Shown: positions 1 through 9,555 of the stretch, piece after piece
Numbering within the stretch: position 1 is the first letter of the stretch
Layout of the letters: each line of letters begins with the position of its first letter
Made by a program: the position numbers and the translations under genes
The notes under the pieces: model-generated
The model's input: the letters and a program-made list of their open reading frames with translations, nothing else
What the model was told of the DNA's origin: nothing
Database searches by the model: none
Origin: Nostoc spongiaeforme FACHB-130
GTDB lineage: Bacteria > Cyanobacteriota > Cyanobacteriia > Cyanobacteriales > Nostocaceae
Reading direction: 5' to 3'
Assembly (NCBI RefSeq): GCF_014698475.1
Contig: NZ_JACJTB010000029.1
Location: 22,697-86,696 of the forward strand
Length of the DNA stretch: 64,000 bases

Positions 1-731
1 TCCTGTTCTTCTGGGAGTAAAGTAGTTTCCGCCGCAGGCTGCACACCAGGGATGGGTACAGTTTTCACCAGATGGGGTTTAATAATCATACTCACGCCAG
101 TTCCCCAAGCGATCGCCACCATCCAACCTGCGAGAATATCACTAGGAAAATGAACACCCAAATAAAGGCGTGTCCAGGCAATAGTTAATATATACAAACT
201 CCCAAAAATCCAGACGACCCAGCGCCAAGAACTCTGCCAAGCTAAAATCAACAAAATAATAGCCAAAGTTGTACTTGTCATTGCATGGCCGCTAGGAAAG
301 GCAAAATCTAACTCTGGCGCGAGAGACTTCCACAAATCTGGGCGGAGACGATGCCATAATTCCTTGGCTGTGCGGTTGATAAAGGCGCTTCCCAAGGCGG
401 TGATGAGCAGGTAAACTAGCGATCGCCAGCGTTTTTGCCAGAGTAATATCAGGGCGATAGTAATTAAAATTGGCAGCACAGTCCAAAATGATCCCAACTT
501 AGTCAGCACCACCGCCAGAGTATCTAACTGGGGGTTGGCTGTAGAGTGAACCGCTAACAAAATTGGTACATCCCAAGGAAAGCCAGTTTGATATTGCCAA
601 ACTTGGGCAGCCAAAATTTGAAATATCTGCAATGGTAAATATACCCCAAGAAATAGGAGTAAAAGCGATCGCCAACGGGCAACCAGCAAATTCTTGATAA
701 AAGAAACAGTTGTCTTTTTCTCTGCATCCAT
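1..731 (-). CDS. PAP2-superfamily phosphatase (3' end cut by window edge)
   Basis: Membrane phosphatase of the PAP2 (phosphatidic acid phosphatase type 2 / undecaprenyl-diphosphate phosphatase-like) superfamily, expected to remove phosphate from a lipid or isoprenoid phosphate at the membrane. Reading leftwards from the ATG at 731, the frame stays open to base 1. It shows all three superfamily motifs in order: KELWHRLRP, then PSGH (in FPSGHAMTS), then TRLYLGVHFPSD, which carries the catalytic His. Hydrophobic segments lie between them. The open frame runs about 243 codons, so only a short C-terminal tail is missing. It is monocistronic as far as visible, with hisD 88 bp upstream on the same strand. 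The exact substrate cannot be told from sequence. Confidence 0.88.
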   Translation of the reverse strand, partial: MDAEKKTTVSFIKNLLVARWRSLLLLFLGVYLPLQIFQILAAQVWQYQTGFPWDVPILLAVHSTANPQLDTLAVVLTKLGSFWTVLPILITIALILLWQKRWRSLVYLLITALGSAFINRTAKELWHRLRPDLWKSLAPELDFAFPSGHAMTSTTLAIILLILAWQSSWRWVVWIFGSLYILTIAWTRLYLGVHFPSDILAGWMVAIAWGTGVSMIIKPHLVKTVPIPGVQPAAETTLLPEEQ

Positions 732-819
732 GTCAACTTTGTGCCTTTGCAACGGCAGTTGCTTCAAGTCGGGAAACCCGCCCAACGCACTGCCTCGCCT
801 TTGCGCGAAATTTTTCTAA

Positions 820-2103
820 TTATGATTGCAAACGTACAGCCACACTACCCGCATGAGCTGGTAAACCTTCCGCCTCAGCTAAAGTCACCGCAGCTTTACC
901 AATTTCTTGCAATGCGGCTTGATTGCATTCTAAATAAGTAATGCGTTTGAGAAAATCATACACACTCAAACCAGAAGCAAACCGCGCTGAACGGGAAGTT
1001 GGTAAGACATGGTTAGGGCCACCCAAATAATCACCTATCGCTTCTGGGGTGTAACGTCCTAAAAATAAACTGCCGGCGCATTTAATTTGACTAGCTAGTA
1101 ACTGCGGGTTATCTACACATAACTCGACATGTTCAGGAGCCAATTGATTCAGCAATGGTATACTTTCTGCCAAATCACTCACTACGATGACTGCACCGTG
1201 ATTTTGCCAACTAGCACTCGCTACTGCTTGAGTAGACAGCTTGGGAAGAACTAATTCAACGGCGGTGATAACTTGCTGGGCGAAAACTTCTGAATCAGTA
1301 ATTAAAATAGATTGGGCGCTGGGGTCATGTTCTGCTTGCGATAATAAATCCCAAGCTATCCACTCTGGGTTATTTTGATCATCAGCAACCACCAAAATTT
1401 CCGAAGGGCCAGCGATACTGTCAATACCCACAGTACCGAATACCTGCCGCTTGGCTTCTGCAACATAAGCATTACCAGGGCCAACAACTTTATCTACAGG
1501 ATTCAGAGTTTCTGTACCGTAGGCGAGGGCGGCTACTGCTTGCGCCCCACCAATACTATATATTTCCGTCACGCCAGCCACCTGTGCAGCCGCCAATACA
1601 GCCGGGTTAATTTCCCCATGAGGCATCGGTACTGTCATCACAATGCGTTCCACCCCGGCAATTTTGGCAGGTAAAGCATTCATCAACACCGAACTGGGAT
1701 AGCTGGCGCGTCCACCAGGGACATAAATTCCAACTTGGGAAAGAGAAACCCAATTTAAACCCAGTTTTACGCCTGTTGCGTCGGTGTAACCAATATCTTG
1801 GGGCAGTTGTTTTTGGTGAAAGCTACCAATGCGTTCTGCGGCTAATTCCAGCGCGGCTTTGACATCAGCAGGACATTTGGCTGCTTGGGCGGCGATAAAA
1901 TCGGCACTCAGATGCAAAGATTCCGGGCTGAAATGGTCGAAACGAGTAGTATATTCCTTAACTGCGGCATCACCCCGCACTTTTACATCAGCCAGAATGC
2001 CGCGTACTGTACCACTAACATCAACCGTGGCTTCCCGGCGATTATTGACGAGTGCTTGGAACGCGGTGGAAAAATCTGTGTCAGTTGTTTTAAGTAGCTG
2101 CAT
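820..2103 (-). CDS. hisD: histidinol dehydrogenase
   Basis: Catalyses the last two steps of histidine biosynthesis, NAD-dependent oxidation of L-histidinol to L-histidine in the cytoplasm. The protein is full length at 427 aa. Recognisable family blocks are the VDKVVGPGNAYVAEAKR region, the QAEHDPSAQ block with metal/catalytic residues, and LAPEHVEL with the catalytic Glu-His. The frame is also open from a TTG at 2109, but the ATG at 2103 (MQLLKTTDTDF) is the usual cyanobacterial N-terminus and is preferred. As is common in cyanobacteria, hisD is not in a his operon here; its neighbours are a PAP2 phosphatase and an unrelated small protein. Confidence 0.96.
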   Translation of the reverse strand: MQLLKTTDTDFSTAFQALVNNRREATVDVSGTVRGILADVKVRGDAAVKEYTTRFDHFSPESLHLSADFIAAQAAKCPADVKAALELAAERIGSFHQKQLPQDIGYTDATGVKLGLNWVSLSQVGIYVPGGRASYPSSVLMNALPAKIAGVERIVMTVPMPHGEINPAVLAAAQVAGVTEIYSIGGAQAVAALAYGTETLNPVDKVVGPGNAYVAEAKRQVFGTVGIDSIAGPSEILVVADDQNNPEWIAWDLLSQAEHDPSAQSILITDSEVFAQQVITAVELVLPKLSTQAVASASWQNHGAVIVVSDLAESIPLLNQLAPEHVELCVDNPQLLASQIKCAGSLFLGRYTPEAIGDYLGGPNHVLPTSRSARFASGLSVYDFLKRITYLECNQAALQEIGKAAVTLAEAEGLPAHAGSVAVRLQS

Positions 2104-2241
2104 GGACAATATCTTGGAAATCAGTGCAGGTTAGCAGTCAGGATATTAATTAGTGTAGAGTATGAGGCTCTCTGAAGGTGGGATTACTTGTAAATATGTA
2201 AATACTACAATAATTGAAAAAGCCAAAGTAGTGTAATTGTG

Positions 2242-2520
2242 ATGCAATCTATTTTTTGGAGTGTAGAAGAAGTAGCCTCACACGCTCAACAATTTTACGA
2301 AAACGGTATTCGTCAAAATGTTGAGCATAGCGATAACATCGGTAAAATGATTGTGATTGATGCCGAAACTGGTGAATATGGTATTGATCTAACAGGTGTA
2401 GAGACAGCGTTAAAGTTAAAACAGAAAAATCCGAATGCTAGATTGTTTACTATCCGCATTGGTTATGATGTTGCAGTAAGTTTTGGTGGTGCAATGGAGC
2501 GTACTTTAGTTGTGATTTAG
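2242..2520 (+). CDS. conserved small cyanobacterial protein of unknown function
   Basis: A 92-aa soluble protein with no signal peptide or membrane segment. The middle reads IGKMIVIDAETGEYGID and the end IRIGYDVAVSFGG, a pattern I associate with small uncharacterised cyanobacterial proteins that often sit next to PIN or aspartic-protease-like genes. No such partner is present here: the upstream gene hisD is divergent and the downstream gene is convergent, so it stands alone. GTG at 2239 directly precedes ATG 2242; no strong Shine-Dalgarno decides between them. Function unknown. An orphan antitoxin-like role is only a guess. Confidence 0.7.
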   Translation: MQSIFWSVEEVASHAQQFYENGIRQNVEHSDNIGKMIVIDAETGEYGIDLTGVETALKLKQKNPNARLFTIRIGYDVAVSFGGAMERTLVVI

Positions 2521-2552
2521 ATCGAGTATGAAGATGGGCATTGCGGCAAAAT

Positions 2553-4451
2553 TCACATCTGCGTTCTCACAGTTAAAACCTGCGGCGGGGTAGCATCAGG
2601 CGGATATAAAAAGTCTACTTGAACTTGCCGTTGATTTCCGGCTGGCATTTGCAAAGTTATCAAAGCTTTTCCTACTTGTCCCCGTCGCTGTACCAAATGA
2701 ACATAGCGCGTTTGTTCTACTTGATTATCATCGGTGTAACGTAATCTCACTGTTCCCCGAAAAAATACTTGTTCAACTTGGGGATTCAAAAATAGCAGTC
2801 TATCCCTACCACCCTCATCTTTTAACGGCGTTTCTATTGATATGGTTACAGTCCGAGTTTGGTTACTAGGATTGTGTAGTGGCAAAGTGAGATTGTATTC
2901 TACACCATAGTTACTGTGAGCAAAGTAAGCTGTATCATTGTAGCGTTTCAGCATCGGCGCACTTTGAATTTGTCCTGTGCTGAGTGTAATTAAATGCACT
3001 GTTCCCAAAGGATAAGAAAATGCTTTGCCTGGTTGGGGTATCATCAACTGAGACACACTGGAATTATCTGTAATATTTCCTTGCCATTGCGTACCTTGAG
3101 ACACACCAGCCACACGACTAAAAACTGTTGGTTCTCTAGGAGGGTCGAGAGGTGTGGGGATGGGGTCGCGCTTACCTGCTAAACTACCTTTATCTAAAAG
3201 TGTTTGCCACTCGCTAACAGTAGGGGGAAGATCGCTATTCTTTGCTAAGTTTGCCATATAAACTGGGCGATCGCTCACCAATCGCATCATAGTTGTTCGG
3301 CCATTAGAACTAGGCGCTTGTACCGGAATGGGTAAGTTTGCCAAGATTTGTGTTTTCCCTGGTTCAATGACTAACTTATCGGGAAAAACTGCTTGTCTAA
3401 CACCCCGCAACACATCATTCATGGTTCTACTACCAGGGCCAGCGTAAACAGTGCTTTGAGCATTATCCGCCACATCCGGCAAATCAATAAATGGCGCTTC
3501 TCTGGTTTGGTAACTGGCTGCTTGTAATACTTGCAATGTTACTGGTTCGTTTCCTGGGTTGTGAACAATTATCCCTTGATAAACCGTGCGGTTTTGGGCT
3601 GGCGTTTCTGCCCTAACGATATGATGAGCAAATACATCAAACCTACCTTGGAATGGGTAATTTAAATGTGCTTCCTTGACTTGTTTACCATCTGGGGGGA
3701 AAGTTGAAAGTAAAATACCTTCAGTTGTGACTAATTCGGGGCTGTTGCTGTTAAAGGTGGGAATAGTATCGAGTTTTCCTGGTAAAGAACGTACCTCTAG
3801 AGGATATGGTTGGACACCTGCAATATATTGTGGTGGAACAGTGTAGATATTTAACGCCCGACACATCAAGGCTGCAACTTCGCCTCTGGTAACACTTTGC
3901 AGGGGTTTTAGCTGTTGAACGTTGGGATAATTGACAACAATACTGTTAATTGTGGCAGATGCGATCGCATTCTGGGCGTAATTAGGAATTTGTTGAGCAT
4001 CGGCAAAATAACGTTGTAATATCTGTGCTGGGTTAGGTTGAGAACTATAATTTTTTGCCCCTGCAACAACACCGATAATTTGCGCCCTCGGAATTGCTTG
4101 GTTAGGTTGAAATACTCCACCCGGATAACCAGAAAAAAATCCTTTTTGATAAGCTGTAGAAATTGCTTTTGCTGCCCAATAATTAGCAGGTACATCTTTA
4201 AATGTAGTCGGACTGCGTTTAACTGAAGCATCAGGAAAAGCGTTAAGCATAAGTACAGCCGCTTCTGCCCTTGTGACGGTAGAATTAGGGCGAAAACTGC
4301 CATCAGGATAACCTGTGATCAGTTTACGTTCTCCCAGTTGTTGAACACAAGCTTTCGCCCAATAATCTTGAGTATCTGTAAAAGCTAGTGCAAGTGAGTC
4401 CGATAGAATTAAACCTAAGCCAACTGATAGAGAAATTTTTCCCAAATTCAT
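2553..4451 (-). CDS. SLH-domain protein with C-terminal DUF3370-type region
   Basis: Cell-surface or periplasmic protein of 632 aa. An N-terminal signal peptide (hydrophobic SLSVGLGLILSDSLALA) is followed by three S-layer-homology repeats in roughly residues 28-200; each has the D-x-x-x-YWA and TRAEA-type hallmarks (RAEAAVLMLN, RAQIIGVV, RGEVAALMCR). SLH repeats anchor proteins to cell-wall polysaccharide. The remaining ~420 residues are a beta-rich extracellular region like the cyanobacterial DUF3370 family, with no catalytic motif I recognise. The frame is open from a TTG at 4460, but ATG 4451 puts the signal peptide in the normal position. It is convergent with the small gene ending at 2520. 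Probably structural. Confidence 0.85.
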   Translation of the reverse strand: MNLGKISLSVGLGLILSDSLALAFTDTQDYWAKACVQQLGERKLITGYPDGSFRPNSTVTRAEAAVLMLNAFPDASVKRSPTTFKDVPANYWAAKAISTAYQKGFFSGYPGGVFQPNQAIPRAQIIGVVAGAKNYSSQPNPAQILQRYFADAQQIPNYAQNAIASATINSIVVNYPNVQQLKPLQSVTRGEVAALMCRALNIYTVPPQYIAGVQPYPLEVRSLPGKLDTIPTFNSNSPELVTTEGILLSTFPPDGKQVKEAHLNYPFQGRFDVFAHHIVRAETPAQNRTVYQGIIVHNPGNEPVTLQVLQAASYQTREAPFIDLPDVADNAQSTVYAGPGSRTMNDVLRGVRQAVFPDKLVIEPGKTQILANLPIPVQAPSSNGRTTMMRLVSDRPVYMANLAKNSDLPPTVSEWQTLLDKGSLAGKRDPIPTPLDPPREPTVFSRVAGVSQGTQWQGNITDNSSVSQLMIPQPGKAFSYPLGTVHLITLSTGQIQSAPMLKRYNDTAYFAHSNYGVEYNLTLPLHNPSNQTRTVTISIETPLKDEGGRDRLLFLNPQVEQVFFRGTVRLRYTDDNQVEQTRYVHLVQRRGQVGKALITLQMPAGNQRQVQVDFLYPPDATPPQVLTVRTQM

Positions 4452-4548
4452 TTTTATCAACCCAGATAATCACCGATAAATTATCTATGTTCATTTATGT
4501 TTATCTGTGATTTGTTACGAAAAATTATACTTCGATGTAATTTAAAAT

Positions 4549-5373
4549 TTAAATCCAATGCTCAGGATGTACTTGGTAATATTTTTTTAATAAATCATAA
4601 AGCTGCGAATGCTTCTCTGACAATTGCTGCGGCTGTTCAAAGAAAGTTTCAGTCGCCACGGCAAAAAATTCGGCGGGATTAGTCGCGCCATAACTGTTAA
4701 TTACAGTTTTGATATCTTGTTGAATATCATTACAGAGTTTTTGATATTCTGCCGTCATTACCTGCGACCAAACAAGATAATCTGATTTGTTGGGTAGAAT
4801 TGGTACACCTTCAGCTTTACCATCTTCTTGGTCTAATTGATGGGCAAATTCATGCAACACAACATTATGTCCATCATTCCAATTTTGGGTGTCTCTTTGC
4901 ACCTGTTCCCAAGATAAAATTACTTGGTCTTTTACCCAAGATTCTCCTAGTCTGGCATCGCGTCTTTCTTCGACAACATAATCACTCACCGCCACAGTTT
5001 GATTGACAAAATAAGTACTGGGATAAATCAAAATTGAACGCAATTTAGGAAAGTATTCGCCGCGTTCATTTAATAAAAGTAAACAAGCAACAGCCGCAAT
5101 CGTAATTTTCATTTCTGCTGTGACTTGCAAGCCTTGACAGCCAATAAATTGTTTTTCTACTAAAAATACTTGAATATGTCCTTGAAGTCGTCGGCGTTCT
5201 TCGGGAGTGAGACGTAAGTAAATAGGGAGATTATTTTCAATAACAGCACTCCAAAGTGGCGGAAAAGAACGCTTTTTAAGGCGATTTCGTCGCCGTTTAG
5301 TCAAAACGGGACTGATAAAAATCGCGGTGACAATCAACCCCAGGATGAGAAAAATAATAATTGCTGCACCCAT
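4549..5373 (-). CDS. M90/MtfA-like zinc metallopeptidase
   Basis: Member of the MtfA (peptidase M90) family, about 274 aa against roughly 265 aa for E. coli MtfA. The zinc-binding motif HEFAHQLDQEDG (HExxH followed by acidic residues) is clear. Unlike cytosolic MtfA, it begins with a hydrophobic segment (AAIIIFLILGLIVTAIFI) that should anchor it in the membrane, followed by a basic stretch KRRRNRLKKR. GTG at 5397 gives a longer frame; ATG 5373 places the membrane segment at the N-terminus and is preferred. In enterobacteria MtfA binds the repressor Mlc; no such partner is expected here, so the substrate is unknown. Confidence 0.85.
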   Translation of the reverse strand: MGAAIIIFLILGLIVTAIFISPVLTKRRRNRLKKRSFPPLWSAVIENNLPIYLRLTPEERRRLQGHIQVFLVEKQFIGCQGLQVTAEMKITIAAVACLLLLNERGEYFPKLRSILIYPSTYFVNQTVAVSDYVVEERRDARLGESWVKDQVILSWEQVQRDTQNWNDGHNVVLHEFAHQLDQEDGKAEGVPILPNKSDYLVWSQVMTAEYQKLCNDIQQDIKTVINSYGATNPAEFFAVATETFFEQPQQLSEKHSQLYDLLKKYYQVHPEHWI

Positions 5374-5519
5374 TGATTTTGTATGATGCTGTGCCACTGC
5401 TAGTTAGTATAGCGATCGCACCAACGAAAAGATCCGCGACTTCTCAACAATTCGGAAATCTGAGTACACAACTGCCGTAAAATTAACATTTATCCGGCAT
5501 CTGCTAATCTTTGACACCC

Positions 5520-7031
5520 ATGCTTTGTGACTATCTAGTACAAATCCTGACCGCCCGTGTGTATGATGTTGCCCAAGAAAGCCCTTTGGAGTATGCCCCA
5601 AATCTCTCCCAGAGACTGAATAACAAGCTGTTATTAAAGCGGGAAGATATGCAGTCGGTGTTTTCTTTCAAACTGCGGGGTGCATACAACAAAATGGCGA
5701 ATTTACCACCAGATTTGTTAGCACAAGGTGTCATTGCAGCTTCGGCGGGAAATCATGCCCAAGGTGTGGCTTTAGCTGCTAGTCGCTTGGGAACAAATGC
5801 GATTATTGTCATGCCTGTAACTACGCCCCAAGTGAAAGTGAATGCAGTTAAAGCTAGGGGTGGACAAGTTGTTTTGCATGGCAATACTTACGATGATGCT
5901 TATGCTTATGCGCGACAATTAGAAGCCGAAAAAGGTTTAACTTTTATTCATCCTTTTGATGACCCTGATGTAATTGCTGGTCAGGGAACCATCGGTATGG
6001 AAATTTTACGACAATACCAGCAACCTATTCACGCAATTTTTGTGGCTATTGGTGGCGGTGGTTTGATTTCGGGAATTGGGGCGTATGTCAAACGGTTGCG
6101 TCCTGAAATTAAAATTATTGGTGTGGAACCTGTTGATGCTGATGCCATGAACCAATCTTTAAAAGCCGGAAAACGGGTGCGGCTGTCGCAAGTTGGTTTG
6201 TTTGCTGATGGGGTAGCCGTGCGGGAAGTTGGTGAAGAAACCTTCCGTCTGTGCCAAGAATATGTAGATGAAATTATTTTGGTGGATACAGATGATACCT
6301 GTGCCGCAATTAAAGATGTCTTTGAAGATACCCGTTCTATTTTAGAACCTGCGGGGGCATTGGCGATCGCAGCTGCTAAAGCCTACGTCGAACGCGAACA
6401 AATTCAAGGACAAACTTTGGTGGCTGTGGCTTGCGGTGCCAATATGAATTTTGACCGCCTGCGGTTTGTTGCTGAACGCGCCGAGTTGGGTGAACGCCGC
6501 GAAGCGATATTTGCAGTCGCCATCCCCGAACAACAAGGTAGTTTGCGGAAGTTTTGCGAATGTATTGGTCAACGCAACTTAACTGAGTTTAACTATCGTA
6601 TCGCCGATGAGAAAGAAGCCCATATTTTTGTCGGTGTGCAGATTCAAAATCGCGCCGACAAAGCCAAGATGATAGAAACCTTTGAAAATTGCGGCTTTAA
6701 AACCATCGATTTAACCGATGATGAACTCACCAAATTACACTTACGCCACATGGTAGGCGGACATTCGCCCCTCGCCCACAATGAATTACTGTATCGCTTT
6801 GAGTTTCCCGAACGTCCTGGCGCATTGATGAAATTTGTCGGTTCTATGAGTCCCAACTGGAATATCAGTATGTTCCACTATCGCAACAATGGTGCAGACT
6901 ATGGACGCATTGTTGTGGGGATGCAAGTACCGCCCCACGAAATGGAAGCATGGCAAGCCTTTCTCGATACCCTTGGTTATCAGTATTGGGATGAAAGCCA
7001 GAACCTTGCATACAAACTATTTTTGGGATAG
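5520..7031 (+). CDS. ilvA: threonine ammonia-lyase, biosynthetic
   Basis: Deaminates threonine to 2-oxobutanoate, the committed step to isoleucine. The 503-aa protein has an N-terminal PLP domain (about residues 1-320) and two C-terminal ACT-like regulatory domains (about 330-500) that bind isoleucine/valine in this family. Visible are the PLP lysine in FSFKLRGAYNK (K51), the SAGNHAQG substrate loop and the IGGGGLISG phosphate-binding loop. The frame starts with TTG at 5511, but ATG at 5520 (MLCDYLVQIL) matches family N-termini. Its length and two ACT domains fit the biosynthetic enzyme rather than the short catabolic TdcB type. Confidence 0.95.
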   Translation: MLCDYLVQILTARVYDVAQESPLEYAPNLSQRLNNKLLLKREDMQSVFSFKLRGAYNKMANLPPDLLAQGVIAASAGNHAQGVALAASRLGTNAIIVMPVTTPQVKVNAVKARGGQVVLHGNTYDDAYAYARQLEAEKGLTFIHPFDDPDVIAGQGTIGMEILRQYQQPIHAIFVAIGGGGLISGIGAYVKRLRPEIKIIGVEPVDADAMNQSLKAGKRVRLSQVGLFADGVAVREVGEETFRLCQEYVDEIILVDTDDTCAAIKDVFEDTRSILEPAGALAIAAAKAYVEREQIQGQTLVAVACGANMNFDRLRFVAERAELGERREAIFAVAIPEQQGSLRKFCECIGQRNLTEFNYRIADEKEAHIFVGVQIQNRADKAKMIETFENCGFKTIDLTDDELTKLHLRHMVGGHSPLAHNELLYRFEFPERPGALMKFVGSMSPNWNISMFHYRNNGADYGRIVVGMQVPPHEMEAWQAFLDTLGYQYWDESQNLAYKLFLG

Positions 7032-7107
7032 TACTATAAGGCAAAAGTAAAAAGTTAAAAGTAAGAAGCAGATTTCCCTGTTATCTGTTTGTCCCGATAA
7101 ACACAAT

Positions 7108-7152
7108 ATCTTGCACTAGGCGATTTCTAATCATTAGGGCTAGGTGCAAGAT
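7108..7152. repeat. inverted repeat downstream of ilvA
   Basis: ATCTTGCACTAG (7108-7119) is answered by CTAGGTGCAAGAT (7140-7152), arms of 12-13 nt with one unpaired base and a 20-nt loop. The same CTTGCACCTAG word recurs at 36318 and (inverted) 37316, so this is a dispersed element rather than only a terminator. It sits 77 bp after the ilvA stop and may act as a transcript end. Confidence 0.6.
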
Positions 7153-7208
7153 GTGAATAAACTAAACTTTCGCTAAAATCAGGGTGTTTACTTATTTGTG
7201 GTTAAGTT

Positions 7209-7580
7209 GTGGCTACTGTATCTTGTCCCCGTTGCCATCAACTCGTTGAGAGTCAGGCTATTACCTGTCCTTATTGCCGAACAACACTCAAAGCTTTTGG
7301 TCATCCCGGTATTCCCTTACATCGCGCTACCGGAGACGAATATTTGTGTGATAGTTGCACCTACCACGCTGACGACACTTGCAACTTTCCCCAACGTCCC
7401 TACGCCAAAGACTGTACCCTTTATCAAAATTTGGCCGAGTACCAGTTACAGCAAGAACAACAGCGTCAAGACAACAGTTTTGGCACAACTTTTCAAAGTT
7501 GGATAAAACGCAATCAAACTTGGCTATTGTTACTTGGTTTATTACTGATTTGTTTGTTCATTGCTTTGTCAACATCTTAA
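7209..7580 (+). CDS. zinc-ribbon, C-terminally membrane-anchored protein
   Basis: A 123-aa protein starting at GTG 7209. Residues 1-25 form a double-CxxC zinc ribbon (CPRCHQ...CPYCRT). A second Cys-rich patch follows at about 47-68 (CDSCTYH...CNFPQRPYAKDC), which could bind a second metal. The C-terminus is a single hydrophobic helix (WLLLLGLLLICLFIALS) that would anchor it in the membrane with the ribbon in the cytoplasm. It resembles conserved cyanobacterial zinc-ribbon proteins of unknown role. It lies between ilvA and a convergent HAD gene. An ATG-initiated alternative in this frame is absent. Confidence 0.75.
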   Translation: MATVSCPRCHQLVESQAITCPYCRTTLKAFGHPGIPLHRATGDEYLCDSCTYHADDTCNFPQRPYAKDCTLYQNLAEYQLQQEQQRQDNSFGTTFQSWIKRNQTWLLLLGLLLICLFIALSTS

Positions 7581-7593
7581 GAGTTTGATAAAA

Positions 7594-8250
7594 CTAGTTT
7601 TCTAATCTCAACAATTTAGCAATTTCATCTGGTGAATGAACAATAAAATCTGCACCATGAATTGTTAATTCCTGCTCAGTTCCATAGCCATAAGTAACGC
7701 CAATGGTGGTTAAATTATGAGACTTGGCTCCGATGATATCGTGTTTGCGATCGCCCACCATAATTGTACTCTCAGGCAACAGATTTTCCTGAACTAAAAT
7801 ATAGTGAATTAAATCAGCTTTAATACTCCGCGTTCCATCAAGTCCACTACCATAAACATTATCAAACAGCGGCGATAAACCAAAATATTCAATAATTTGC
7901 CTTGCATAAATATCAGGTTTAGAAGTCGCTACAAAAGTTTTGTAACCAGCCAAACGAATTACTTTCAGAGTTTCTATAATCTGCGGATACAGAGTATTTT
8001 CAAATAACCCAATCGTAGAAAATCGACTACGATACAGAGCAATTGCTTGTGTAAGAATTATCTCATCTGATGTCTGTAATAGTTGAGAAAAACTATCTTT
8101 AATTGGCGGGCCAATACACCAATTCAATTCATCAGCTTCCGGTGGTTGATAACCAAGTTCAGATAAGGCAAACTGAATACAACTAGTAATTCCTAATTTC
8201 GGGTCTGTCAGTGTTCCGTCTAAATCAAACAAGATAGCATTAGCAAGCAT
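7594..8250 (-). CDS. HAD-superfamily phosphatase, phosphoglycolate-phosphatase-like
   Basis: Cytosolic HAD hydrolase of 218 aa, subfamily IA with a helical cap. All four HAD motifs are visible: FDLDGTLTDP (nucleophile Asp and acid Asp), VATSKP (motif II), a lysine in the R-S-I-K-A region (motif III), and MVGDRKHDIIGA (motif IV acidic pair). The sequence, including GIxxxIxxAL after motif I, resembles Gph / 5'-nucleotidase-like HADs that act on phosphoglycolate, pyrophosphate or nucleotides. It converges on the zinc-ribbon gene with 13 bp between stops. The substrate is not decided by sequence. Confidence 0.85.
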   Translation of the reverse strand: MLANAILFDLDGTLTDPKLGITSCIQFALSELGYQPPEADELNWCIGPPIKDSFSQLLQTSDEIILTQAIALYRSRFSTIGLFENTLYPQIIETLKVIRLAGYKTFVATSKPDIYARQIIEYFGLSPLFDNVYGSGLDGTRSIKADLIHYILVQENLLPESTIMVGDRKHDIIGAKSHNLTTIGVTYGYGTEQELTIHGADFIVHSPDEIAKLLRLEN

Positions 8251-8934
8251 ATTTTCTACTTATATCATGTCCGGCAAATCAGTTATAATTCAGTATATCT
8301 GTGCAGAAAGACAAAATTATTTGATTGTAGTGCTGAAGCCGCTATTTTGCTTGACTGACATATCCCTAGGCATAATTCTGAGAATTGAGCTAGGGTGCGA
8401 TCGCTTATTTTTTGCGTTAATTTTTATGCACCTGTCGTTTTTTTGTCAATCTAAAGTTATAATTCAATGTCAGAAATTCCTGAACTCACCAAGGATTTCC
8501 GAAGATAAGCTATGGGTTTTTCCGAAGATAAGAGTCTATCCGAACTTAACAGAGTTGGCTCTTGTCGAAATTTAGTTGTCCAAAACCTGAATCTCAGTCT
8601 GGCGCTGACTTTGGCAAATTAGCCATTAATAGTGATTAACTTCTTGCTTAATAGCCTAAACTGCGATTGCCTTTATAAAATGACGCTGTTAGACTAATCT
8701 TTATTTATTAAAACAAGCATGAATTTTAAAAACTAAATTATGCAATTTCTCTAATTCATACATATCCTGATTCAGTAATTTTTGCATAAATAATTACTAA
8801 TCATGTATTGGATTTATCTCGATATTAACTTTTGGGAATAATTCAGGAGCCAAACTTCAGTATTCAGAATGCTGCCTTCTTACATTTTTTGTGCTTTTAA
8901 TGGGAAAAATACAACAACATAAAAGATGTATATC
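8251..8934. other. AT-rich intergenic region before the toxin-like genes
   Basis: About 680 bp with no convincing gene. An open frame at 8267-8575 has no ribosome-binding site and an unlikely composition. The only structure seen is a short direct repeat of TTCCGAAGATAAG (8505-8517 and 8519-8532 area). The region separates housekeeping genes on the left from the aegerolysin gene on the right. Confidence 0.5.
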
Positions 8935-9324
8935 ATGGCTAGTTCACTACAGTTTCACTGTATAATTAATAATCGTTGTGATGTACCATTAAAGGTTAAA
9001 GAAACTTACCATCGTTCAGGAAAATGGTATCCAGAAGAAGTTAGTCAACCAAAGGACGTACCAGCAAAACAAGTTATTAAAGCATTTGCTTCATCTGGTC
9101 GCATAGCTTCTTCATCAGGCACAGAAGGATATGTAATTTATCAACTGGGAAATGAACTAAATACCTGGATAAAGATTTATTGGGATGTACCTTGGCTGAC
9201 TGGCTCAAACAACAAATTTAAAGTAGAAACATCTCATGAAAACATCATAGTTCAGACCGATGGTTTTATCGGCTCTGGTTCAGTAGAAAATATCCTCTTA
9301 AAAGTAGTTGATTTAAGAGATTAA
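8935..9324 (+). CDS. aegerolysin-family protein
   Basis: Small beta-sandwich lipid-binding protein of 129 aa, the usual size for aegerolysins (about 130-140 aa). Family features are visible: the INNRCDVPLKVK strand pair after the N-terminus, then GTEGYVIYQ and, about 20 residues on, IKIYWDVPW, matching the family's F/Y-W-D-x-PW block. Known aegerolysins (ostreolysin, pleurotolysin A) bind sphingolipid-rich membranes and recruit a MACPF partner to make a pore. The next gene encodes such a MACPF protein, whose own C-terminus is a second copy of this domain. ATG 8926 is also in frame; ATG 8935 (MASSLQF) is chosen because the conserved fold begins at SLQF. No signal peptide is visible, as is normal for the family. 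Confidence 0.8.
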   Translation: MASSLQFHCIINNRCDVPLKVKETYHRSGKWYPEEVSQPKDVPAKQVIKAFASSGRIASSSGTEGYVIYQLGNELNTWIKIYWDVPWLTGSNNKFKVETSHENIIVQTDGFIGSGSVENILLKVVDLRD

Positions 9325-9555
9325 GCAAAGATGACTAACTCAGATAATTCAATGTATATAGCTGATTTCTTTGCTTTATTCTGGCTCCAATTTTCATAGA
9401 AATGGTATTTAAAATTACGTCCGCCACAAAATCAAGATAAATAAAAATCTTATTGATTTTTTTAATACCCATAAAATAATTGTGACCAATATCAAGGCTA
9501 ATTTCTAGCGTAGCAATAAATCATCAATCTATCATTGAGGACTAAAAACTTAAAT

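Noticed and set aside
1829..2134. 101-codon frame opposite hisD
   Set aside because: Shadow of hisD on the other strand; composition follows the codon positions of the real gene.
8267..8575. 102-codon open frame
   Set aside because: No ribosome-binding site, no family-like sequence and odd composition; treated as non-coding.
9535..9555. TTG start for the MACPF protein
   Set aside because: Needs an unusual start and adds residues RTKNLN with no family support; ATG 9556 is simpler.
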